A stretch of 64,000 nucleotides of DNA, from the NCBI RefSeq assembly GCF_052180275.1, contig NZ_CP197465.1, forward strand, positions 2,108,001 through 2,172,000, written 5' to 3'. Of the stretch, positions 51,094 to 59,399 are shown piece after piece. Each line of letters starts with the position of its first letter. Position 1 is the stretch's first letter. The DNA is from Kumtagia sp052180275 (GTDB lineage Bacteria; Pseudomonadota; Alphaproteobacteria; Rhizobiales; Rhizobiaceae). Under the pieces are notes generated by a model that made no database searches, was not told where the DNA came from, and saw nothing but the letters and a program-made list of their open reading frames with translations. The translations under genes were made by a program, and so were the position numbers.

Positions 51094-52281
51094 ATGCTCC
51101 AAACGATTGCCGCTTTCGACCGCATCGGCGAGGAAAATGCCTTCGCCGTGCTGGCACGCGCCACCGCGCTGGCGGCGCAAGGCAAGGACGTCATCAATCT
51201 CGGCATCGGCCAGCCCGATTTCCGCACGCCGGAGCACATCGTCGAGGCGGCTATCAAAGCGCTGCGCGACGGCCACCACGGTTATACGCCGGCGACCGGC
51301 CTGCTGGCGACCCGCGAAGCGGTGGCGCGCCGCACGCTGACCACCACCGGCGTGGAAGTGTCGCCGGAAAACGTGATGATCCTGCCCGGCGGCAAGCCGA
51401 CCATGTATGCGACGATCGTCATGTTCGGCGAGCCGGGCGCCGAGATTCTCTATCCGGATCCAGGTTTCCCGATCTACCGCTCGATGATCGAATTCACGGG
51501 TGCTGCGCCGATCCCCGTGCCGATCCGCGAGGCCAACGGTTTTGCCTTCTCGGCCGAAGAGACACTGGCGCTGATCACGCCGAAGACGCGGCTGCTGATC
51601 CTGAATTCACCGGCCAATCCGACCGGCGGCGTGACGCCGCGCGCCGAGATCGAGAAACTGGCGAAGGGGTTGGAGAAGCACCCGAACGTCGCGATCCTTT
51701 CCGACGAGATTTATGACGTCATGACTTATGACGGCGAACAGCATTGCTCGCTGCTGCAATTCCCGGAACTGCGCGAGCGGCTGATCGTGCTCAACGGCTG
51801 GTCGAAGACCTGGGCGATGACCGGCTGGCGCATGGGCTGGTCGATCTGGCCGAATTCCGCGGAAAGCAGCTACCTTTACGACAAGGTGCGCAAGCTGGCC
51901 GTCAACTGCTGGTCTTGTGTGAATGCTCCCTCGCAACATGCGGGCATCGCCGCCATCGACGGGCCGCAGGACGCGGTGAACGCGATGATGAAGGCCTTCG
52001 ACCGCCGCCGCAAGGTGGTGGTCGACGGGCTGAACGGGTTGCCGGGTGTTTCCTGCATCACGCCGAAGGGCGCGTTCTATGCCTTCCCGAATATTTCGGA
52101 GACGGGCTGGAAGGCCAAGAAACTCGCCTCGACGCTGTTGGAGGAAACCGGCGTCGCCCTGATCGGCGGCCCGGATTTCGGCATCCTCGGCGAAGGCTAT
52201 ATCCGCCTCTCCTACGCCAATTCCGAAGAGAACATTTTGCGGGCGATCGAACGCATCGGAGCGTTCCTACGACGCGGATAG
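51094..52281 (+). CDS. Class I/II PLP-dependent aminotransferase
   Basis: A 395-residue aminotransferase from the ATG at 51094 (MLQTIAAFDRIGEENAF). Fold I marks are INLGIGQPDFRTPEHIVEAAIKAL, GYTPATGLLATREAVA, ILPGGKPTMYATIVMFGEPG, LILNSPANPTGG (aspartate-ring region), SDEIYDV, NGWSKTWAMTGWRMGW with the PLP lysine, and the final RLSYANSEENI with the carboxylate Arg. It is closest to the aspartate aminotransferase A-type group acting on aspartate/prephenate or branched substrates; the exact substrate is open. It is divergent from the GNAT gene. Confidence 0.9.
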   Translation: MLQTIAAFDRIGEENAFAVLARATALAAQGKDVINLGIGQPDFRTPEHIVEAAIKALRDGHHGYTPATGLLATREAVARRTLTTTGVEVSPENVMILPGGKPTMYATIVMFGEPGAEILYPDPGFPIYRSMIEFTGAAPIPVPIREANGFAFSAEETLALITPKTRLLILNSPANPTGGVTPRAEIEKLAKGLEKHPNVAILSDEIYDVMTYDGEQHCSLLQFPELRERLIVLNGWSKTWAMTGWRMGWSIWPNSAESSYLYDKVRKLAVNCWSCVNAPSQHAGIAAIDGPQDAVNAMMKAFDRRRKVVVDGLNGLPGVSCITPKGAFYAFPNISETGWKAKKLASTLLEETGVALIGGPDFGILGEGYIRLSYANSEENILRAIERIGAFLRRG

Positions 52282-52293
52282 CACGCGCCCGGA

Positions 52294-52719
52294 TCATCCG
52301 GCCGGCGGCACTGGCTGTTCGGAAATCGGATCATTGGCCTTCATCAGCGAGTCGAGTGCCTTTTCCCGGGCCGTGCCGCGGGGAGCCGAGCGTACCGCCT
52401 GCGTTTCCTGCGGCGTCAGCGTCCTTTTGGTGTAGCCGAGACGCTGCATGCAAACGTCGACGGCCCGCTCCTCCGCAATCACGCTTGCCGCGCCTGCGAT
52501 CGCGCCGGCGCCGGCCGCGCCGGCAAGCGTGCCTTGCTGAGGCACATAGAGGCCCGGTTGGGCCTCAACCATTTCGTGGCATCGCTGGTGGTCCGAATTG
52601 GATTGGGCGCTCGTTGCGCCCACACGATCGTCGATCGTCATCGTTGGCGAGCATCCGGCTAGAAGCAGCAGGGTGAAGAGCTGCAATCCTGCCGATTTGG
52701 CACGTGTGTTTCCGCCCAT
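52294..52719 (-). CDS. Putative lipoprotein with glycine-zipper segment
   Basis: Starting at the ATG at 52719 the product is 141 residues with a standard lipoprotein signal (MGGNTRAKSAGLQLFTLLLLAG/C). An ATG at 52749 would add ten residues. After the Cys come CSPTMTIDDR, HQRCHEMVEAQPG, then LAGAAGAGAIAGAASVIAEERAVDVCMQRLGY, a short Ala/Gly-rich glycine-zipper-like segment with a conserved Cys. The end is Pro-rich. It is likely anchored in the outer membrane; its role is unknown. It is convergent with the aminotransferase gene, 12 bp away. Confidence 0.7.
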   Translation of the reverse strand: MGGNTRAKSAGLQLFTLLLLAGCSPTMTIDDRVGATSAQSNSDHQRCHEMVEAQPGLYVPQQGTLAGAAGAGAIAGAASVIAEERAVDVCMQRLGYTKRTLTPQETQAVRSAPRGTAREKALDSLMKANDPISEQPVPPAG

Positions 52720-52784
52720 CCATCCGCCCATAGGTTCTAACGAAATCATCCTCGCGGAGAAACGCGGCGTGTCGATCCGGCACC

Positions 52785-53345
52785 TCAGTGGGCGGGGGCT
52801 GCCTCGTGCCCGCCGTCGCCTTGTGCGGTTCCGGCCTGGCCATCGGCCTTGTCGGTGGCCTGCTTGCGGCGCTTGACCGCGTTGTCGCGGATTTCGTCCT
52901 TGGTGAGGTAATCCACCTGCTCGATCATCACCTCCTCGACCAGGTCCTGCTTGACGCGCTTGTTGATGCCGTCGCGCACGCCGACACGAAAGGCCTCCAG
53001 GTCGAGAACCGGCTTCTTCGTGAAGTCGAGGATCGGCGTCGAATAGATATAGGAGTAGACGACGTCGGTGATCAGCGCGTCCGCCGGCACTGTCAGCTTG
53101 CGCATCTCCGCCGGATCGACCGTATAGACGAGGCGCGCAAGGAAATAGCCTTGCACCGAGCCGTTGCGGATCAGCGGAACGGAAATCACGTCGGTCTTCA
53201 CATAGTCGAGGCCGCCCATCAGCGAGGCGGGCGCGACGGCCGCATCGCTCTTCGCGCCGGCCGACTGGAACGAATAGAACACGGCGCCCAGCGTCGCCGC
53301 GCAGATCCAGACGGCGGCCAGGGCGAACTTGATCACGTTCCCCAT
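52785..53345 (-). CDS. Membrane-anchored protein at the end of the flagellar block
   Basis: A 186-residue protein with one N-terminal span (about 5-27), a periplasmic domain (about 40-150) with GYFLARLVYTVDPAEMRKLTVPADALITDVVYSYIYS, and a hydrophilic tail. Its architecture (single span, short periplasmic module) recalls FliL-like flagellar proteins, but similarity in sequence is too weak to name it so. It overlaps the flgN-like gene by 13 bp on the same strand and so belongs to the flagellar transcript. Confidence 0.65.
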   Translation of the reverse strand: MGNVIKFALAAVWICAATLGAVFYSFQSAGAKSDAAVAPASLMGGLDYVKTDVISVPLIRNGSVQGYFLARLVYTVDPAEMRKLTVPADALITDVVYSYIYSTPILDFTKKPVLDLEAFRVGVRDGINKRVKQDLVEEVMIEQVDYLTKDEIRDNAVKRRKQATDKADGQAGTAQGDGGHEAAPAH

Positions 53346-53746
53346 CCGAATTCGCCGGCCGAATAGGTGCCGTCCGCCTCGGCGTGGCGGATGGCGTTGC
53401 GCATCAGCGTCGCGACCTCGCTGACCGCGTTGAGGTGGGCGCGGATTGCAGCCTCGTTGCGGCCCAGCGTTTCCCGTAGGCGCTTCAGGCTGTCGCGATG
53501 CTCGCCCAGCATATCGGCGTCGCCGATGCCTTTCATGGCCCGGGTGAGTTCATACAGATGGCGGCTCTTGCGGGCGTTGGACGATTGCAGGTCGAAGTCG
53601 CGGTCGTGCTTGAGGCCGTGGGTCTCCGCCTCGACCGCCTCCTCGATGCGGCCGATGATGATCGACAGGCTGGCGGGGCGGACCGGCGCGGCGGCATCGC
53701 CGGCATAGGGCCGTTCGCTCACGGCGGCGGAGGTGTACTCGGTCAT
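53333..53746 (-). CDS. flgN: FlgN-like flagellar protein
   Basis: A 137-residue, mainly helical protein directly behind flgJ (4-bp overlap). The helices SLSIIIGRIEEAVEAETHGLKHD and SNARKSRHLYELTRAMKGI, then a third helix, resemble FlgN-type export chaperones for the hook-associated proteins FlgK and FlgL. Both of these are encoded upstream in this block. The position after flgJ matches the order seen in Brucella and related genera. The name rests on position and helical pattern more than on strong sequence identity. Confidence 0.65.
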   Translation of the reverse strand: MTEYTSAAVSERPYAGDAAAPVRPASLSIIIGRIEEAVEAETHGLKHDRDFDLQSSNARKSRHLYELTRAMKGIGDADMLGEHRDSLKRLRETLGRNEAAIRAHLNAVSEVATLMRNAIRHAEADGTYSAGEFGWGT

Positions 53747-54318
53747 GTGACGCTCCTGTACGGCTTCGGACTTTCGGCGGCATCGCTGCCGGTCTCACGC
53801 AACGCGTTTGCCGCCCTGCGCTGAAGTTCCTGCACCAGTGCGTCGGAAAGCGCGGCCTGGCGGTCCTCCTCCGTGCGTTCCGGACCGCGCGAGACCGGGC
53901 CGACCGGCTTGGCGGTCTTGCCCTCGACGTAGTGGTCGGACAGCAGATGCGAGGCGATGCCGATGCCACCGCGCTCGGTCATGACATCCGCGATTTTCCC
54001 GGCCATCATGGATTTCCACATATCGCCGGCCAGGCCCTTTCCGAAGACTTGTTCGGCATCCTTGGGCAGCATGGTCTGGACGAAAGTCTGCAAAACCACC
54101 GATTCGAATTTCCTGAAGGCGTCGGCCTGCCCGGTTTTGCCGGCATCCCGCGTTGCACCTGCCGCCGAGGGAGAACCGACGCTGAAGGCTGCGTCGGTGC
54201 CGGTCGGGGCGACCGCACCTGTGCGGCGCGCCAGGGCTGCGCTCGCTGCATCCAGCCCCGACGGCTCCACGGCGCGGGCGACATCCAGCACGATGTCGCT
54301 GGGCGGGGAAATGGCCAA
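53743..54318 (-). CDS. flgJ: Rod-binding protein FlgJ, muramidase-less form
   Basis: A 191-residue rod cap protein. Residues about 66-125 form the rod-binding domain: FRKFESVVLQTFVQTMLPKDAEQVFGKGLAGDMWKSMMAGKIADVMTERGGIGIASHLL in pattern. The C-terminal glucosaminidase domain present in Salmonella FlgJ is absent, as normal for Alphaproteobacteria, which use a separate muramidase. The first 60 residues are low-complexity. It is followed with overlap by the flgN-like gene. Confidence 0.85.
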   Translation of the reverse strand: MAISPPSDIVLDVARAVEPSGLDAASAALARRTGAVAPTGTDAAFSVGSPSAAGATRDAGKTGQADAFRKFESVVLQTFVQTMLPKDAEQVFGKGLAGDMWKSMMAGKIADVMTERGGIGIASHLLSDHYVEGKTAKPVGPVSRGPERTEEDRQAALSDALVQELQRRAANALRETGSDAAESPKPYRSVT

Positions 54319-54390
54319 GGAGAACGCTCCTGCGGTTTTGACGAAGGCATTGTGAACCAGAAAGCTTGCGGGAGCCTTGCTTGGAATGGC

Positions 54391-54771
54391 CTACTTCTCC
54401 GGCTTCCGGGCCAGCAACTCCAGCAGGTCGCGTTCGGTACGGCTGCGTTCGTCGGCACGACTGACCTCGCGCCAGGCGCGCTCGACCATGTTGGTGCGGG
54501 CGGTGGCCATGGCGACGCGGCCGGCCTCGGCCTCGGCCAGCCGCTGATTGGCGCGCTCCCTGGAGAGCGCCGACGAAATATGGCGGTTGTAGACATCGGG
54601 AAAGGACATCGCCAGAGAACCCTCCGCGTCGAAGCGGTCGACGAGTTCCTCGGCATCGGTGTGCGCCGCGGCGGCCGCAGCGACATAACCGGCGTGGCGC
54701 GTCTCGTGCAGCGCCTTCAGCTTTTCCTGGACGGTGAGCAGTTTGCGCAGCCGTTTCGCCCGGTCCGTCAT
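54391..54771 (-). CDS. FliJ-like coiled-coil protein
   Basis: A 126-residue, almost wholly helical protein. RAKRLRKLLTVQEKLKALHETRHAGYVAAAAAAHTDAEELVDRF and ALSRERANQRLAEAEAGRVAMATARTNMVERAWREVSRADERSRTERDLLELLA (in pattern) give an antiparallel coiled coil as in FliJ, the export-ATPase stalk. Its place between fliR and flgJ in a flagellar operon fits such a role. Sequence similarity alone would not prove it. Confidence 0.6.
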   Translation of the reverse strand: MTDRAKRLRKLLTVQEKLKALHETRHAGYVAAAAAAHTDAEELVDRFDAEGSLAMSFPDVYNRHISSALSRERANQRLAEAEAGRVAMATARTNMVERAWREVSRADERSRTERDLLELLARKPEK

Positions 54772-54813
54772 GTCAGGTCTTTCCGCAAGTTGAACGGCGC
54801 GACACGGGCATGC

Positions 54814-55566
54814 CTAGTTTCCAAAACTTGCCGCGAGAAACCCGTCGGCGAACAGGCTCAGCATGGTGGCGATGGCGAAGTAGAAAAGGATCAGCCCGCC
54901 GGCGACCACCATCGGCAGCGAAATGAAATAAACCGGTATCTGCGGCGTCAGCTTGTTGACGAAGCCGACGGTCAAATTGACCAGGATGGCGTAGGCGATG
55001 AACGGGCTGCCGAGGCGCAGCGCGATCATGAAGGATTCGCCGATCGTGTCGGTGACGTTGACCAGGGCGGCGCGCGGGTTGAAGAAGACGTTGACCGGGG
55101 CGACCTGGTAGGACTGCACCAGCGCCTTGACGATCTCATGGTGGAAATCGAAGACGAACAACAGCAGCAGCGCCGAGAACGAGATGATCTCGCCCAGCGG
55201 CGCCTGCGGTTCGCCATTCTCGATGCCGGGACCGGCCACGCCGCCGTAGCCGACCAGCATGGCGATCGCCGTGCCCATGAAGGAAAGCGCCATCATGTAG
55301 AGCCGCGCCAGCAGGCCGATCAGGCTGCCGGTCAGCAGTTCGGAGACGACCATCGGGACAAGGATAGCAGGCTCGCGGCTGACCGAGGGCAGGATCAGGT
55401 CCCAAAGATTCACCAGCAGCGCGCCGGTGGCGGCCACCGCGACGAACAGCCTGACCTGCATGGGAACGCGCGCGCTGGACAGGCCTGGCATGATCATGAA
55501 GCAGCCGCCGATGCGGCAGAAGGCGAGAAAGGCCGCGATGACGATGCTTTCTGGCAGGGCGGTCAT
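54814..55566 (-). CDS. fliR: Flagellar export apparatus protein FliR
   Basis: A 250-residue core protein of the flagellar type III export gate. The start at 55566 (MTALPESIVIAAFLAFCRIGGCFMIMPG) is preferred over a frame opening at 55602 inside a repeat. Six hydrophobic segments are seen, with LSSARVPMQVRLFVAVAATGAL, the MLVGYGGVAGPGIENG loop and LNLTVGFVNKLTPQIPVYFISLP-type (LVNLTVGFVNKLTPQIPVYF) motif near residue 195, conserved in FliR. It follows flhA, separated by a 50-bp hairpin. Confidence 0.93.
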   Translation of the reverse strand: MTALPESIVIAAFLAFCRIGGCFMIMPGLSSARVPMQVRLFVAVAATGALLVNLWDLILPSVSREPAILVPMVVSELLTGSLIGLLARLYMMALSFMGTAIAMLVGYGGVAGPGIENGEPQAPLGEIISFSALLLLFVFDFHHEIVKALVQSYQVAPVNVFFNPRAALVNVTDTIGESFMIALRLGSPFIAYAILVNLTVGFVNKLTPQIPVYFISLPMVVAGGLILFYFAIATMLSLFADGFLAASFGN

Positions 55567-55583
55567 AGCTTCGCAACGGCGGC

Positions 55584-55635
55584 TATCCCCACCCCTGACC
55601 ACTCCCCCTTTTGGGGAGGGGTCAGGGGTGGGGGT
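55584..55635. repeat. Hairpin element between flhA and fliR
   Basis: A nearly perfect inverted repeat of 23 bp (from TATCCCCACC inward to CTCCCC, and its complement ending GGGGGTA) with a short loop. Outer TCGCAA/TTGCGA pairs extend it. Its C-rich arms resemble the element at 30059-30195. In the minus-strand transcript it would form a strong stem inside the flagellar operon and could change mRNA stability between flhA and fliR. Confidence 0.8.
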
Positions 55636-55662
55636 AAGCTTTGCGACACGACCACAGCAAGT

Positions 55663-57750
55663 TCACGAAATCGTGCCGAGGATGCGGATGTCGACGCCCT
55701 TGGCGATCTCGACATGACTGAGCACCGGCAGCGTCGTGTAGAGCCGCTCGATGATCATGCGCACATAAGGACGGGCATCTGGCGCGGTGACGATGACGAA
55801 GCGCTCGCCACCCTCCATATGGGCGCGGATCGCCTTCGACGCGTCCTGGCCGAACTCTTCCAACTGGCGCGGGTCGATGTCGAATTCGCGGATCTCGCCC
55901 TTGGCGTCGCGCTTCAGGCTCTGGTGGAAGGCGAGATCCCAGCGGTTGCCGAGGCGCAGCACTTTCAGAACACCGGCCTCGGAGAGGTCGCCGCAAATCT
56001 GCTGGGCCATGCGCACGCGCACATGTTCGACGATCTGCTCGGTGCGGCGCACATGCGGCGCGATCTCTGCGATGGCCTCGATGATCAGGTGCAGGTTGCG
56101 GATCGACACACGCTCGGCCAGCAGCAGCTTCAACACCGCCTGCAGGCCGGGATAGGAGATGTGCGACGTGCAGATTTCCTCCGCCAGCTTCCGGTATTCC
56201 GGGTCCTGGCGCTCGAGCAGCGCCTTCATGTCCTTGTAGGAAAGGAGTTGCGGCAGGTTGTTGCGGATCACCTCTGAGAGATGCGTGAGCAACACCGACA
56301 TGTTGTCGGCATAGGTATATTGCTCGCGTTTCAGGTCCTCGGCGAACATTTCGGGTACCGAATAGGCGCGCATGCCGAAGGCAGGCTCGCGCACTTCCTC
56401 GCCGGGGATCTCGGGCGTGTCGCGTTTTCCCAAAAGCACCATCAACTCGCCAACACGCATCTGGTGCTCGGCGACCACGGTGCCATGGATCTTGATCTGA
56501 TAGCTCTTGCTCTGCAAAGCGAGGTCGTCGGTGAGCTTCACCTCGGGCACGACGAAGCCGTATTGCGAGGCGAATTTCTTGCGCATCTTGGCCATGCGGA
56601 AGGCGAGTTCCTGATGCGAGACCAGGAGCTTGGTCGAGAGCTGCTTGCCGATCAGCATCTCGATCTCCGCTGTCTTGAGCGAGGCTTTTACGGAATTCTT
56701 CTCCTCGTCCTCTTTCGTCGCCGTAACCTCGCGGGCGACGGCGGCCAGCGCCTCTGCGTCGCGGCGCTGACGCAGCGGGATGATGTAGCCGATCGCCGCC
56801 ATGGCCAGCGCCAGCGTGACGAAGGGGAACATCGGCAGGCCGGGCATCAGCGCCAGCAGCACCAGCAGGCCGGCGGCGACGTAGAGCGCGCGCGGATAGG
56901 CGCCGAGTTGGCCGAACACCGCCTGGTTGGTGGAGCCGCGGGTACCGCCCTTGGAGACCAGCAGGCCGGCGGCGAGCGACACGACGAGCGCCGGGATCTG
57001 AGTGACCAGACCGTCTCCGACCGACAGTTTGATGAACACGTCGGAGGCTTCGGCCATGCCCATGTCGTGGCGGAAATAGCCGATAGCGATGCCGCCGACG
57101 ATGTTGATGAAGGTGATGATCAGGCCGGCGATGGCGTCGCCGCGCACGAATTTCGATGCGCCGTCCATGGAGCCGAAAAAGGAGCTTTCCTCTTCCAGCT
57201 CGCGTCGGCGCAGCTGCGCCGTCTTGTCGTCGATGACGCCGGCCGAGAGGTCCGCGTCGATCGACATCTGCTTGCCGGGGATGGCGTCCAGCGTGAAGCG
57301 GGCGCCGACCTCGGCGATGCGTGTCGCGCCCTTGGTGATGACGATGAAATTGACGATGATCAGGATCAGGAAGACGATCAGGCCGATGACGAAATCGCCG
57401 CTCATGACGAGCTGTGAAAAGCCGCTGATGATGTAGCCGGCGGCATCCGTTCCCTCGCTGCCATGTGACAGGATCATGCGGGTCGTCGCGATGTTCAGCG
57501 ACAGCCTGAGCATGGTGGCAATCAGCAGGATTGTCGGGAAGGACGAGAAATCCAGTGGCCGCTGTATCCACAAAGCCACCATCAGGATCAGCACCGACAG
57601 GGCGATCGAGAAGGCCAGCCCGATGTCGATCATGAAGGCCGGGATCGGCAGGAACAGTACCGCCAGGATGACGACGATGCCCAGCGCGAAGAAGATGTCG
57701 CGTGCGTTGCGGGCGGGCGCTGCCGGGGAGAGAGTTTCGGTAACTGCCAT
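55663..57750 (-). CDS. flhA: Flagellar biosynthesis protein FlhA
   Basis: The largest export-gate subunit, 695 residues from the ATG at 57750 ([15 protein letters not shown]); a TTG at 57771 is less likely. Eight membrane spans occupy about residues 20-310. The conserved loop [37 protein letters not shown] and [29 protein letters not shown] form the FHIPEP region that handles protons. The cytoplasmic C-terminal nonameric domain (about 345-695) includes [23 protein letters not shown] and the terminal [20 protein letters not shown]. Length and order match the family. Confidence 0.96.
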   Translation of the reverse strand: [695 protein letters not shown]

Positions 57751-57854
57751 GCCTGGTCCGATCCGGTTCAAGCCGGAGCGAAGCGCGCGCGGGCCGGCGC
57801 GGAGAGGCTAGGCGCTCAAGCTTGCGCGAGGCGTGGGCAATTGACCCTTGGCGG

Positions 57855-58121
57855 TCAGAATCCCGTCTCTATCCGCTCGAAGATGACGTTGGAGAAAGCG
57901 GTGATCTGGCCGCCGATGTAGGGGCCGGTGAAGGCGATGACCAGGAGGATGGCCACGATCTTCGGGACGAAGGTCAGCGTGATTTCCTGGATCTGCGTCA
58001 GCGCCTGGACGAGCGCGATGCCGATGCCGACGATCATGGCAACGCCGACCGCCGGTCCGCAGGCCGTCAGTACGGTCCATATCGCGAACTGGACGATGTC
58101 GAGTGCGTCGGCCTCGTTCAT
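57855..58121 (-). CDS. fliQ: Flagellar export apparatus protein FliQ
   Basis: An 88-residue two-span export-gate subunit from the ATG at 58121 (MNEADALDIVQFAIWTVLTACGPAVGVAMIVG), with a GGAG site. The second span PKIVAILLVIAFTGPYIGGQITAFSNVIFERI completes the family pattern (FxPKIxxxxxxL). The wider open frame upstream is not used. FliP is not encoded in this window. The gene sits between flgD and flhA. Confidence 0.93.
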   Translation of the reverse strand: MNEADALDIVQFAIWTVLTACGPAVGVAMIVGIGIALVQALTQIQEITLTFVPKIVAILLVIAFTGPYIGGQITAFSNVIFERIETGF

Positions 58122-58183
58122 GGGTTTCGCTCCGTTGCCAGAGGGTTGTAAGAACGGTGCGACATCGTCGGGGCGGCTGCGCG

Positions 58184-58588
58184 CTAGCCAGCCGAAATCA
58201 CGATGCCGGCGCCGACAGGGATTTCCTTGCCGTTCGTCAACACGGCGGTGGCGCCGCCGGTGGTGAGCCGGACTTCCTTGACCTCGCCGCTGATCTTGCC
58301 GTCGGCGGACGTCACCGTCCGGCCGATCAGCGCGTCGGCCTGACCCAGCGTCGAGGCCTGGAGAAGCTGGTCGAGGCGGCTGTTGATCTGCACCGACTGC
58401 TCGACCTGGCTGAAGGAGGCGAGCTGCGCCACATATTGCGTGGAATCCATCGGGTTGGTCGGGTCCTGGTTCTTCATCTGGGCGACGAGCAGCCGCAGGA
58501 AGGATTCGTAATCGACCGAGGTCTTCGACACCGCCTCGCTCTTCGGCGTGGCGTTGTTGTTCTGGACTGCGTTGACCGGCATGGACAT
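58184..58588 (-). CDS. flgD: Flagellar hook assembly protein FlgD, short form
   Basis: Hook cap protein. The 134 residues hold the FlgD N-terminal domain (VDYESFLRLLVAQMKNQDPTNPMDSTQYVAQLASFSQVEQSVQINSRLDQLL in pattern), then a short beta part ending VGAGIVISAG. The Tudor/Ig-like C-terminal domains of longer FlgD proteins are missing, as is usual in Rhizobiales. Its start overlaps the flbT stop by one base. Confidence 0.93.
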   Translation of the reverse strand: MSMPVNAVQNNNATPKSEAVSKTSVDYESFLRLLVAQMKNQDPTNPMDSTQYVAQLASFSQVEQSVQINSRLDQLLQASTLGQADALIGRTVTSADGKISGEVKEVRLTTGGATAVLTNGKEIPVGAGIVISAG

Positions 58589-59031
58589 CAGGCCCGCGCT
58601 CCCATCGCGATCGGCCGCGCCATGGCGGCGGCATCGTTGGCATGCCCCATCGCCCTGGCCTCGAGGCCATAGAGCGAGCGGATCGTCTTCAGCGCTTCGA
58701 ACACGGATCCCTCGCTGACCAGCGCGTCGACCTGCTTCAGGGCCGAGCTGATCTGCTGGTCCTCGAAACTGGCGATCAGCAGCGGCAGCGACTTGCGGAA
58801 CAACTCGCGCGCCTGCGCGGCGCCTTCCGGCTCCATCAGCATGATCTGCACCATGAAATAGAGCTGACGCAGCGGCGTGGATGCCTGGCCGGCCTGCAGC
58901 ACATGGCTTTCCAGCAGGAACTGCACATCGTTCAGAAGTTCGATCGTCACCTTGCGGTCGGCACGCACGACGGCGCCGTTGAGATAGATCTTCTCGTTCG
59001 GCTTCAGCGATATCTTCAGCGTCGGCTTCAT
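58588..59031 (-). CDS. flbT: Flagellin synthesis repressor FlbT
   Basis: Post-transcriptional regulator of flagellin mRNA, 147 residues. The family pattern is clear: LKISLKPNEKIYLNGAVVRADRKVTIELLNDVQFLLESHVLQA and TPLRQLYFMVQIMLMEPEGAAQARELFRKSLPLL. It overlaps flaF by four bases and flgD by one, so the three genes form a translationally coupled unit. In Caulobacter it destabilises fljK mRNA; in Brucella it can act positively, so the sign here is open. Confidence 0.95.
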   Translation of the reverse strand: MKPTLKISLKPNEKIYLNGAVVRADRKVTIELLNDVQFLLESHVLQAGQASTPLRQLYFMVQIMLMEPEGAAQARELFRKSLPLLIASFEDQQISSALKQVDALVSEGSVFEALKTIRSLYGLEARAMGHANDAAAMARPIAMGARA

Positions 59032-59375
59032 CGTATTCCGTCCCGGATTATCTGCGACACTTCAATCAGCCCCTCGAAATTGTCTGAGCGGCCCTGGCGA
59101 ACTTCCTCGGCCTCACGCAGCAGCCAGAGGCCGATCGAGATCAGGTTGGCGCGCAGTTCCTTCGGCAGGGCGTTCTCGGCGTTGCCGAGGTCCTCGACGA
59201 AGGTGGTCCACAGCCGGTTGGTGAAATGCAGCGCCTCGATCGCCTTCAGCGAGTCGGTCCCGGCCTGCTGCGCCTCGTTCAGCAAGGCGATGGAACGGTT
59301 GAGGAGCTGGCGCTCCCGATCCCGCGCGTCGGCGACCGAGTCGGTCTGGATATCGGCGTAGGAGAATTGGTACAT
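59028..59375 (-). CDS. flaF: Flagellar biosynthesis regulator FlaF
   Basis: A 115-residue partner of FlbT that promotes flagellin production or secretion. Pattern: YSFADIQ-like MYQFSYADIQTDSVADARDRERQLLNRSIALLNEAQ, TNRLWTTFVEDLGNAENALPKELRANLISIGLWLLREAEEVRQG. It starts 24 bp after the flgL stop and overlaps flbT, the standard order in this group. Confidence 0.94.
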   Translation of the reverse strand: MYQFSYADIQTDSVADARDRERQLLNRSIALLNEAQQAGTDSLKAIEALHFTNRLWTTFVEDLGNAENALPKELRANLISIGLWLLREAEEVRQGRSDNFEGLIEVSQIIRDGIR

Positions 59376-59399
59376 CGTGTGGCGTTGCCGTTGCTCGGG

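Noticed and set aside
53932..56277. 781-codon plus-strand frame
   Set aside because: Antisense to flgJ, the fliJ-like gene, fliR and flhA, all with recognisable proteins.
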